Positions 45,769 to 53,135 of a stretch of 64,000 bases of DNA are shown here, one piece after another; the stretch's first letter is position 1, and each line of letters begins with the position of its first letter. The notes below the pieces were generated by a model. The model was not told where the DNA came from. It worked only from the letters and a program-made list of their open reading frames with translations, and searched no databases. Origin of the DNA: Halorarius litoreus (lineage in GTDB: Archaea > Halobacteriota > Halobacteria > Halobacteriales > Haloarculaceae); the NCBI RefSeq assembly GCF_024362405.1, contig NZ_CP101454.1, positions 3,596,001 to 3,660,000 on the forward strand, given 5' to 3'. Both the position numbers and the translations under genes were made by a program.

Positions 45769-46587
45769 TTATTTCAACCGTCTACGGCCTCGTGTTACGT
45801 ACTCACCCACTTGGTACCGCTGTAAGACGAGTTTTACGAGGAGTGGCAGGGCAACAGAGAGGAAGTGCGTCACCGGGTTACGTCGGTCCGTTTCGATATT
45901 TTCATACCGAACGTCGATCGGTGCTTCGGTGACCCGGAGTCCGTTAGTCGTGGCAGCCGCTAGCATCTGGCTCTCGACAGCGAACCCATCAGTCCGAATG
46001 TCGATTCGTTCGATCGCGTGTTCTGAGAGCGCGCGGAAACCACTCTGGGAGTCACTTACGTCCAGTTCGGTCACCTTCGACGTCAGGAGATCCAGACACC
46101 GTTGGCCCACCCGTCGATAGCTCGGTGTCTCCTCCTTACGCCGGCGCTCGAGGTACCGACTCCCGACGACGATATCCGCTTCCCCATCGAGGATTGGTCT
46201 GACGACGTTTCTGATATCTTCGGGGTAATGTTGTCCATCACCATCGAGTAACACGAGCGCATCGACATCAGCCTCCTGAGCCACGCTGAGCAGCGTCTTG
46301 ATCGATTGGCCTTTTCCAGAGTTGGTCTCGTGTTGGACAACGTTAGCACCGCCCGCCTTCGCGAGTTCAGCCGTTCGATCCGTACTGCCATCATCGACAA
46401 CCACCACCTCACCGTGCTCCCTCGCCCCGAGTACCACGCTACCGATCATTGGCGCCTCATTATACGCCGGAATACCAATCATGATCTCAGCCGACTCAGT
46501 CGATGACGCAGCATCGGCTGACTGCGCATCTGCCCCGTGGTCCGGGAGCTGTTGATGTGGTGGATTCCCGTGGTGAACGCGGGACAT
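45769..46587 (-). CDS. Glycosyltransferase family 2, AglJ-like dolichyl-phosphate hexosyltransferase
   Basis: A 272-residue GT2 enzyme with IMIGIPAYNEAPMIGSVVL, VVVVDDGSTDRTAEL, VLLDGDGQHYPEDIRNVV, the DxD, DIVVGSRYLERRRKEE and SDSQSGFRALSEHAIERI. It transfers a sugar to dolichyl phosphate, like AglJ, which starts the haloarchaeal N-glycan. No membrane helices are visible apart from a C-terminal hydrophobic stretch. The first 35 residues are Ser/Gln-rich, and an internal start at MIGIPAYNE would also fit the family. Right edge of the glycan island. Confidence 0.82.
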   Translation of the reverse strand: MSRVHHGNPPHQQLPDHGADAQSADAASSTESAEIMIGIPAYNEAPMIGSVVLGAREHGEVVVVDDGSTDRTAELAKAGGANVVQHETNSGKGQSIKTLLSVAQEADVDALVLLDGDGQHYPEDIRNVVRPILDGEADIVVGSRYLERRRKEETPSYRRVGQRCLDLLTSKVTELDVSDSQSGFRALSEHAIERIDIRTDGFAVESQMLAAATTNGLRVTEAPIDVRYENIETDRRNPVTHFLSVALPLLVKLVLQRYQVGEYVTRGRRRLK

Positions 46588-47195
46588 ATACTACAGGTAA
46601 ATATTTCGAGTTAGATATTGTTACTTTGAAATTATCATGCTCTTAGAAGTATCATACCTTCAGCCGACAGTTGTAGGTATCTTCCGCGGTGTCTCCGTCG
46701 AACGTATAGTCGCCCATTCCGGTTATACGTGGGCTTAAAGCCGGTTGTATCATCCTTCATCAACGAGGATTCAGAGGCCTCGGTACCCTCCGCTTGGCGA
46801 GTAATGTCATAATTTCTGATATATTTGGATGTTGTTATACCGATGACACACCGTTACCTGGAGAGTCCGCTAACGATGGAGAATACTCTGTATCGAAAGT
46901 ACATCTTGTGACCTGATCTTCCCCGGTCGGCTAGCAACGCGTGCTGGTCGGTGGACTGTGGTTCTCAAAGGTGTACCTGCAACTGTCCAAACAGGTAAGA
47001 GCGTCGCAGGTAGTCCCCTCGCAACTTCGATGAGGAACCGCCCACCGATGACAACTACATGAGGAGCATCCAGACCCACTTCTGAGCCCAGGGCTCGTTG
47101 CGCCGGAGACGGACGACCGGTGTTACGAATCGACAGTGGACGGTTCGCCATTCCGTCCCGACAGCTTCTAACCCTCCCCTTCGAATACCACGGTA
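46588..47195. other. Intergenic region, 608 bases, island boundary
   Basis: Separates the glycan island from the DUF4350/MoxR cluster. The left half is AT-rich (TGATATATTTGGATG near 46819). A 21-codon minus-strand frame at 46652-46717 (starting MGDYTFDGDTAEDT) has acidic haloarchaeal composition and may be a micro-gene or a remnant. No other coding region is convincing. Confidence 0.45.
46652..46717 (-). CDS. Possible acidic micro-protein, 21 aa
   Basis: ATG at 46717 to TGA at 46652 gives MGDYTFDGDTAEDTYNCRLK plus Val. Acidic composition matches the proteome, and CGTATAACC precedes the ATG. Far too short for firm support; it may equally be the end of a lost gene. Confidence 0.2.
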   Translation of the reverse strand: MGDYTFDGDTAEDTYNCRLKV

Positions 47196-47474
47196 ATGTC
47201 GACGGCTCGCCGACAGCGGTTCATCCATGCACAAGTGGCGTGGATGCTGGGTGCAGCGCTCGTACTTGCCCTGCTGGACTCCCTGTCGTACGAGCTGTTC
47301 TTCGTCGTCACGCTCATCGGCTTCCTCGTCGTCGTCGAGCTTACCGCCCCGTTCGAGGTGACGCCCCGCTGGCGCTCCCGGCTCAAGTGGCTCATCGGCC
47401 TCGGACTGGTCGTCTTCGGCTACATCGTCGTGCGGCGCATCCTCGCCATCCTGCCACCGGGGGTGTTCGGATGA
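47196..47474 (+). CDS. Small membrane protein upstream of DUF4350 gene
   Basis: A 92-residue protein with about three hydrophobic helices (VAWMLGAALVLALLDSLSYE, FFVVTLIGFLVVVELTAPF, WLIGLGLVVFGYIVVRRIL). The gene's TGA overlaps the next ATG (ATGA) and it forms the head of the DUF4350-MoxR operon. Family not recognised. Confidence 0.78.
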   Translation: MSTARRQRFIHAQVAWMLGAALVLALLDSLSYELFFVVTLIGFLVVVELTAPFEVTPRWRSRLKWLIGLGLVVFGYIVVRRILAILPPGVFG

Positions 47475-48523
47475 AGGTCCTCGGCGTCACCGTCGATTAT
47501 CCGCGAGCACTGCTGGCGTCGCTCGCCGTCGTCCTGTTCGTCGCCGTGGTCGTCGCCGCCAGCACCTCGTCGGCGGCGTTCGGCGTCTACAACACCGCGT
47601 GGGACGGCGCCGGCCAACTACAGGACGTCGCCGAAGAAGGCGGCGCGAACGCGACCGTCGTGCTCAACACGAGCGCGTACGGCTCGGCCGAACCGAACCA
47701 GACCGTCGCCGTTGTCCTCTCACCGAACGAGGCGTACGGGCGCGACGCAGAAGCGCTGCGACAGTTCGTTCGGAACGGAGGAACGCTCGTCGTCGCCGAG
47801 GACTTCGGTCCCAACGGCAACGCACTGCTCGAATCGGTGGGTGCGACCGCGCGGTTCGACGGACGCATCGTCCGCGACGAGAAGAACTACGAACGTGCCC
47901 CGGCCCTTCCAGTCGCCGACAACGTCACCGACGCGAACACGACCGGGAATCTGACAGACGACGTCGAATCGGTGGCGCTCAACTACGGGACCGTCGTGCA
48001 GCCGAACGACGCGACCGTACTCGTAGGAACCTCCGAGTTCGCGTACCTCGACGCGAACCGGAACGAGCAGATCGACGACGGAGAGCCCCTGCGCTCGTAT
48101 CCGGTCGCCACGGTCGAATCGGTGGGAGCGGGCCGCGTCGTCGCCGTCTCTGACCCGAGTCTGTTCATCAACGCGATGCTCGACCGCGAGGACAACCGCC
48201 AGTTCACCGCGAACCTCCTCGACCGTGAGACCGTCCTGCTCGACTATTCGCACGCGGACGGGCAACCACCGCTGACCGTCGCCGTCCTGCAGGTCCGCGG
48301 CTCACCCGCACTGCAGGGTGGCGTCGTCGCGCTCGCTATCGGACTGGTGTTCGGGGGCAGCCGACTGTTTGGACGTGGTGAGAGCGACTCTCGGCGCTAT
48401 ACCCCGGACGGTGACCGGGTGGCCGACTACCTCGCCCGGGAGCGGGGCTGGGATGCCGAGCGCGTCAAGCGGCTGACGACAGGTGTATGGGGGAGGAACC
48501 CGCAGGAGGACGACAATGAGTAG
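47471..48523 (+). CDS. DUF4350 membrane-anchored protein
   Basis: A 350-residue protein: N-terminal helix (PRALLASLAVVLFVAVVVAA), a large extracytoplasmic domain with VAVVLSPNEAYGRDAEALRQ and GGTLVVAEDFGPNGNALLES (the DUF4350 glutamine-amidotransferase-like core), then a second helix LQGGVVALAIGLVFGGSRLF and a basic C-tail. Overlaps both neighbours (ATGA in front, MoxR start behind). Genes of this set often flank MoxR-DUF58 clusters in haloarchaea. Confidence 0.83.
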   Translation: MKVLGVTVDYPRALLASLAVVLFVAVVVAASTSSAAFGVYNTAWDGAGQLQDVAEEGGANATVVLNTSAYGSAEPNQTVAVVLSPNEAYGRDAEALRQFVRNGGTLVVAEDFGPNGNALLESVGATARFDGRIVRDEKNYERAPALPVADNVTDANTTGNLTDDVESVALNYGTVVQPNDATVLVGTSEFAYLDANRNEQIDDGEPLRSYPVATVESVGAGRVVAVSDPSLFINAMLDREDNRQFTANLLDRETVLLDYSHADGQPPLTVAVLQVRGSPALQGGVVALAIGLVFGGSRLFGRGESDSRRYTPDGDRVADYLARERGWDAERVKRLTTGVWGRNPQEDDNE

Positions 48524-49487
48524 CCCGGCGGAGCTGTACGACGCCGTTCGCGACGAGGCAGGGACGGTGCTGATCGGCAACGAGGACATCATCGAGGGGC
48601 TGACGGTCTCGCTGTTGACCGGGGGCCACGTCCTGCTGGAGGGGGTTCCCGGCGTCGCGAAGACGACGATGGCGAACCTGTTCGCCCGGACGACGGGCCT
48701 GGAGTACCAGCGCATCCAGATGACCCCGGACATCCTGCCCGCGGACATCACCGGGACGAACGTCTACCGCGAGCAGCTCGGTGAGTTCGAACTGCGGAAG
48801 GGGCCGGTGTTCGCCAACACCGTCGTCGCCGACGAGATCAACCGTGCGACGCCGAAGGCGCAGGCCGCGCTCCTCGAAGCGATGCAGGAGCGCCGCGTCA
48901 CCATCGAGGGGCAGACACTCGCGCTCCCGGAGCCGTTCATCGTCATCGCGACGCAGAACCCCATCGAGATGGAGGGGACCTTCAGTCTCCCAGAAGCCCA
49001 GCGCGACCGCTTCCAGCTCAAGCTCACGGTCGACCTTCCGAACCGCGAGGACGAACGCGCGCTGTTCGACCGGTTCAACTCGGACCCCGGACTGGACGCC
49101 GACCGGGCGACGCAAGTGACGACCCCGGAAGACATCGTCGAAGCACAGGACGCGGTCGCAGAGGTGTATCTCGACGAGCGCGTCCGCGAGTACATCCTGG
49201 ACATCGTCGAAGCGACGCGGGAGTCGCCCGACATCCTACACGGGGCCTCGCCGCGGGCGACACTCGCGTTCCTCAACGCCGGAAAGGCTCGTGCAGCCAT
49301 CGAGGGCCGCGACTACGTCATCCCGGACGACATCAAATCACTCGCCCAGCCCGTGCTTCGCCACCGGCTCGTGCTCACGACCGACGCGCAGCTCGCGGAT
49401 GAGACGACAGGGGAGGTCATCGACGACGTGCTCGGGGCGGTGTCCGCACCCGGTGCCGAGGAGGTGTCGGCGGCGGCGCTGGACTGA
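48516..49487 (+). CDS. MoxR-family AAA ATPase
   Basis: A 323-residue AAA+ ATPase: Walker A LLEGVPGVAKTTMA, Walker B NTVVADEINRATPKAQ, sensor VIATQNPIEMEGTFSLPEAQ. MoxR proteins assemble or activate partner proteins with VWA-type (DUF58) domains; the DUF58 gene is at 51611-53074. ATG 48516 begins at the family N terminus and lies inside the upstream gene's last codons. Confidence 0.9.
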   Translation: MSSPAELYDAVRDEAGTVLIGNEDIIEGLTVSLLTGGHVLLEGVPGVAKTTMANLFARTTGLEYQRIQMTPDILPADITGTNVYREQLGEFELRKGPVFANTVVADEINRATPKAQAALLEAMQERRVTIEGQTLALPEPFIVIATQNPIEMEGTFSLPEAQRDRFQLKLTVDLPNREDERALFDRFNSDPGLDADRATQVTTPEDIVEAQDAVAEVYLDERVREYILDIVEATRESPDILHGASPRATLAFLNAGKARAAIEGRDYVIPDDIKSLAQPVLRHRLVLTTDAQLADETTGEVIDDVLGAVSAPGAEEVSAAALD

Positions 49488-49564
49488 CAACCATCCATAC
49501 ACGAGAAACAGAACGCCCACGTACTTCGGTAGCTCAACCTCGCTGGGAAAACCCTTTCACCGAC

Positions 49565-49582
49565 TGCATACAACTGTATGCA
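49565..49582. promoter_or_regulatory. Perfect 8-bp palindrome over the vapB start
   Basis: TGCATACA-AC-TGTATGCA, two perfect 8-base inverted halves with a two-base spacer, ends two bases before the vapB ATG at 49584 and includes the alternative ATG at 49578. Antitoxins of toxin-antitoxin pairs usually bind such a dyad to repress their own operon, so this is a candidate VapBC operator. Confidence 0.7.
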
Positions 49583-49583
49583 T

Positions 49584-49820
49584 ATGTCGAAGAGCATCCG
49601 CCTCTCGGATGACGCCTACGAGCGACTTGCGGCACACAAACGCGAGGACGAAACGTTCTCTGAGGTGGTGCTCCGACTGGCTGGAGAGCGGTCGCTACTC
49701 GAACTCGCCGGCATCCTGAGCGATGAGGAGACGATGGAACTCGAGGAGGCTATAGAAGAGCGGCGAGAGCGTCGGAACAAGGATCTCGAATCGGTCGGCG
49801 ACCGGATGCGGGGCGCGTAA
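49584..49820 (+). CDS. vapB: VapB-type antitoxin (DUF217/UPF0330)
   Basis: A 78-residue protein starting MSKSIRLSDDAYERLAAHKR, typical of the archaeal UPF0330 VapB antitoxins (ribbon-helix-helix-like DNA-binding N terminus, helical C terminus). It neutralises the VapC toxin encoded one base downstream of its stop. ATG 49578 would add two residues; 49584 fits the family. Likely autoregulates through the palindrome at 49565-49582. Confidence 0.86.
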   Translation: MSKSIRLSDDAYERLAAHKREDETFSEVVLRLAGERSLLELAGILSDEETMELEEAIEERRERRNKDLESVGDRMRGA

Positions 49821-49821
49821 C

Positions 49822-50211
49822 GTGCTGCTCGACACGTCGTTTCTCATCGACCTCATGAATGGTGACGACGGTGCGGTCGAGAAAGCCACCGAACTAGAAC
49901 GAGACCTCGTCCAACAGCGGCTATCGTCGATAACGCTTTTCGAATTATACTACGGGGTTGCCAGGGCTGAACAGTCCGAGAACGAGCGAGAGAAAATCGA
50001 GCGAGTCCTCGCGTCAAAGCCGGTTCATCCCGCTGATTCGCCCGTAATGCAAAAAGCCGGACGCCTCTCAGGGCAGTTGATGAACGAGGGGACGCCTGTG
50101 GGCGACGGCGACGTCATCATCGCCGCAACTGCCGAGATCGTGGATGAGCCAGTGTTGACACGGAACGTCGCCGACTTCGACCGGCTTGGCGTCGAGGTCG
50201 AAACCTACTGA
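49822..50211 (+). CDS. vapC: VapC-type PIN-domain toxin
   Basis: A 129-residue PIN-domain ribonuclease: MLLDTSFLIDLMNGDDG (first catalytic Asp), SSITLFELYYGVARAEQSEN (Glu), PVGDGDVIIAATAEIVD (Asp pair) and TRNVADFDRLGVEVE (last Asp). All expected acidic residues are present. GTG start, one base after the vapB stop. It cleaves RNA (often tRNA) when free of VapB. Its insertion next to a MoxR operon seems accidental. Confidence 0.88.
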   Translation: MLLDTSFLIDLMNGDDGAVEKATELERDLVQQRLSSITLFELYYGVARAEQSENEREKIERVLASKPVHPADSPVMQKAGRLSGQLMNEGTPVGDGDVIIAATAEIVDEPVLTRNVADFDRLGVEVETY

Positions 50212-50230
50212 AACTGGGTCATGGCGCAGC

Positions 50231-51109
50231 TCAGGCCTCGGCAGCAGAGGTATCGGAGGCGTCAACCACGTCCCATCGACAGGTCACGGTGAAATCGACA
50301 TCCTCAGCGGGCGCAGTCGTGACGCGAATCGGCCGGTCGAGTCCAACAGCTATCGCGACGCCCAGTAGCGACGCGGGCGGGCTGTCGAACTCATCCGGAT
50401 AGGCACTCCCCCGAACCCCGACCGTGAGCCGGCCGTCGTCGGCATCGAGGTCGATGTCCGTTCCGTCGACGAGTTCGAACGCCTCGACGAGCGCATCCGT
50501 CACCTGCCGTGCCAGCGGACCCGGAGCGTCCGCGAGCGGGCCCGAGAGCGTGCGGTCGAACTCCTCGAACAGCCGCGCACCGCTGGGCACGAGCGCGAGC
50601 CCGCGCGTCTCCTCGGTGACGACGAGCGGCCCCTCGATTCGTTCCGAGTCGGGAAGCGGGTCGGCGGCGTTCTGGGGGACGAAGAGCGTCGCGGTCGTGT
50701 CGTCGGGCAGGAAGACTCGGTCGTCGCTGAGCCCGAGGTCGGCCGTGAGGTCGGCCTCGTTGGTCGCGAGCGCATCGTAGACGCGCTCGGCCACGTCCGC
50801 CGCCACGAACCGCTCGGGGGTGAGGTAGTAGGTGAGCAGCCCGCCGAACAGGCCGATGGCCGCGAGGATGAACAGCACGTCGCGGACGGCCGGGAACAGG
50901 AACCCACCGCCCGCTGCAACGACACCGATACCGGCGAGGCCGAGTGCGGTCCGTCGGTAGGCCGACCGCCGCGTCTGCGCGTACAGCTCTCGAAGGCGTT
51001 CGTTCTCGGCTTCGAGCAGGTCGATTCGCGCTTCGAGGTCAGACTCGTCGAGTTCCTCGGGTGGCTTGTCGTGGTCGGCGCCGTTCTCGGCGAGGTCCTC
51101 GACGCTCAC
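50231..51109 (-). CDS. Membrane-anchored protein with N-terminal coiled coil
   Basis: A 292-residue protein. An acidic coiled-coil-like segment (DLEARIDLLEAENERLRELY) precedes two membrane helices (TALGLAGIGVVAAGGGFLF, ILAAIGLFGGLLTYYL) and a large acidic domain of about 190 residues with repeated beta-like segments (TLFVPQNAADPLPDS). I do not recognise the family. It overlaps the start of the next gene product (51106-51109) and belongs to the MoxR/DUF58 cluster operon. Confidence 0.72.
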   Translation of the reverse strand: MSVEDLAENGADHDKPPEELDESDLEARIDLLEAENERLRELYAQTRRSAYRRTALGLAGIGVVAAGGGFLFPAVRDVLFILAAIGLFGGLLTYYLTPERFVAADVAERVYDALATNEADLTADLGLSDDRVFLPDDTTATLFVPQNAADPLPDSERIEGPLVVTEETRGLALVPSGARLFEEFDRTLSGPLADAPGPLARQVTDALVEAFELVDGTDIDLDADDGRLTVGVRGSAYPDEFDSPPASLLGVAIAVGLDRPIRVTTAPAEDVDFTVTCRWDVVDASDTSAAEA

Positions 51110-51591
51110 GCGGCGTCACCTCCAGCCAGTCCGACGACGACCCGTTCGTACCGATGCAATACGTATGCGACGACCCCAACCCCGAGAAGGAGTGCGATTC
51201 CAGCCGCTTGGATGCCAAACGTTTGGGCGCCGTACCACACGCTGGTCCCGAGCCCGGCGAACAGGAGTGCGCCGAGCGCGACGAGTCGCCCCGTCGCAGA
51301 CTTCGTCGCCGGACCGACGAGCACGAGGAACAGCGCGCCCTCGACGAGCGCGAGCTGGAGGGGCGTTGGAGACGGGAGGAGCGCGAGGAGTGCAGCCTGT
51401 CCCAGTCCGAACACGGCGACCGGTGGGGCGAACAGGCCAACGAGTGCGAGCCCGACGCCCACAACCGCTCCGAGCGGGCCAGCGACGACCGCGAGCGCGG
51501 CCACCGTCGCGAGCAGGCCGACCGCGCCCAGGGCTGTCGGTGTCACGCGTGCGGTGAGCGTCGCGAGTCGGTCGGGCATGTGTTCGGTCAT
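51106..51591 (-). CDS. Hydrophobic membrane protein, 161 aa
   Basis: A 161-residue protein with five to six hydrophobic helices (GAVGLLATVAALAVVAG, LVEGALFLVLVG, AAGIALLLGVGVVAYVLH). Its stop overlaps the next gene's start by four bases. Probably a cluster-specific membrane component of unknown role. ATG 51579 would be an equally good start. Confidence 0.68.
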   Translation of the reverse strand: MTEHMPDRLATLTARVTPTALGAVGLLATVAALAVVAGPLGAVVGVGLALVGLFAPPVAVFGLGQAALLALLPSPTPLQLALVEGALFLVLVGPATKSATGRLVALGALLFAGLGTSVWYGAQTFGIQAAGIALLLGVGVVAYVLHRYERVVVGLAGGDAA

Positions 51592-51610
51592 GGGAACTCG
51601 GGTTGGCGTC

Positions 51611-53074
51611 TTAGGTTCCGGTGGTTCGGGTCCGGCGCTGGGCGAGGAGCCGCTGGACGCGGTCGCCGGGGCCGACCTCGAACGCCGTCACCCGGGGGAT
51701 GCGGTCGAGGTCGCGGCGCAGGTCCTCGAACGCGACGTAGCGGTCGTACGCCGCATCCAGGTCCCGGTCCGCGTCGAACAGGACGGTCGGCGTGACGAAC
51801 ACGAGGACGGCCGCAGAGCGACTCGCTGCGAGTTTTGCGGCTTCCCGGAGTCGGGCAGGGTCACCGTCGTGCGTGACGATGACCGTCCACTGGTTCGAGT
51901 CGGCGTCCGTCACGAGCTCTTGGACGGTGCCGAACAGCGGGTCCCCCGAGAGCCGGCGAACGTAGGCGTCGCCCGCGTCGAGGAACGGGGTGAGCTGATT
52001 GGCGAACGCGGAGTCGTCTCCACGGAGCGTCTGGACTGCGCGATGTGCGCGGCTGGGTTCGGTCGCTGGGGACGATGCCGTCGTCGCCTCGGTAGCCTCG
52101 AGTGCCTGCAGCCGCGACCGGATGGTCGTGTACGCACTCGGGGCGGTGCTCGGCGGGTGGCGAGCGGTGAGCCCCGCGTCGCCGACAGCGTACAGGCCGA
52201 GCGGGTCCGACGCGGAGGCTGCGGATTCCGCCACCGCGATCGCGACCTCGCGGGCGTACGCCAGCATCGTTTCGCCACCGGGGCCGTGGTCCATCGCGTC
52301 CCGGTGGTCGACGACGATGAGCGTCTCGCGGTCGGTCTCGGCCTGGTACTCACGGACGTACGGTTCGTTCAGTCGAGCGGTCGCCTTCCAGTCGATGCTG
52401 TCGGCGGGGTCGCCCGCGACATACTGACGCAGTTCCTCGGGCTGGAGACCGGCACCGCGCTGGTCGGTGGCGTGCTCGCCGAACGCAGCGATGATACGCT
52501 CGCCACCCTGTCCGACGTGGATGTCGCGTGGTCCCTCGGCGTTCACACTAACGTGTGGCCCCTCCCCAAGTTCGAGACGTTCAGTAAACAGGCCGAACGC
52601 ATCGGTGAGTTCCATCTTCGGAGCGTCGAACTCGAAGCGCCCGGCGACGGGAAACAAGAGCTCGAAGGTAGTCGACGCGCGGGTGTCGCCCGGCGCGAGC
52701 GTAACCGTGCGGTCGGCCCGAGTGGCGCCGCGAGCGGCGAGTGGGATGGGTGCTGTCGCCTCCACGGTGGTCGAGCCAGGGGCGGAGCGTTCGACGACGA
52801 ACCGACAGCCGACCGGCTGGTCGACAGCAGCCCGTCGCAGTTGCGTCTTGTAGGTGATATCGAGGTCGGTCGCCTGTTCGAACGCCCGAACGGCGACCAG
52901 TTGGGTCGCGAGAAGCCACGCGGCGACGCCTGCAGCGCCCACGATCGGCTCCGGTCGGTCGAGGAGGACGGCCACCCCAGCGAGAAGCACGCCGACGGTG
53001 GCGGTCGTCCAGAAGCGTCGCGACCCGTACACAGCCGAACGTGTGACCGGGGGGACAGAAGGTTGTCGGTCCAC
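51611..53074 (-). CDS. DUF58-domain protein
   Basis: A 487-residue protein with two N-terminal hydrophobic segments (FWTTATVGVLLAGVAVLL, IVGAAGVAAWLLATQLVAV), a beta-rich middle and the DUF58 signature LRQYVAGDPADSIDWKATAR followed by LIVVDHRDAMDHGPGGETML (VWA-like). DUF58 proteins work with MoxR ATPases, in bacteria in cell-envelope or metal-chelatase assembly. Start is GTG 53074, since upstream sequence is Arg/Pro-rich junk. Divergent from the next gene with about 60 bases between. Confidence 0.84.
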   Translation of the reverse strand: MDRQPSVPPVTRSAVYGSRRFWTTATVGVLLAGVAVLLDRPEPIVGAAGVAAWLLATQLVAVRAFEQATDLDITYKTQLRRAAVDQPVGCRFVVERSAPGSTTVEATAPIPLAARGATRADRTVTLAPGDTRASTTFELLFPVAGRFEFDAPKMELTDAFGLFTERLELGEGPHVSVNAEGPRDIHVGQGGERIIAAFGEHATDQRGAGLQPEELRQYVAGDPADSIDWKATARLNEPYVREYQAETDRETLIVVDHRDAMDHGPGGETMLAYAREVAIAVAESAASASDPLGLYAVGDAGLTARHPPSTAPSAYTTIRSRLQALEATEATTASSPATEPSRAHRAVQTLRGDDSAFANQLTPFLDAGDAYVRRLSGDPLFGTVQELVTDADSNQWTVIVTHDGDPARLREAAKLAASRSAAVLVFVTPTVLFDADRDLDAAYDRYVAFEDLRRDLDRIPRVTAFEVGPGDRVQRLLAQRRTRTTGT

Positions 53075-53135
53075 TCGAGACGAGGAACACCGAGAGTGGA
53101 CACGCCTAAGTACGCCGCCACGTCTGATTGGACTA

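Noticed and set aside
46870-47151. 93-codon minus-strand frame in the island boundary
   Set aside because: Composition is unlike the acidic proteome, there is no known motif and the frame overlaps the presumed promoter region of the downstream operon.
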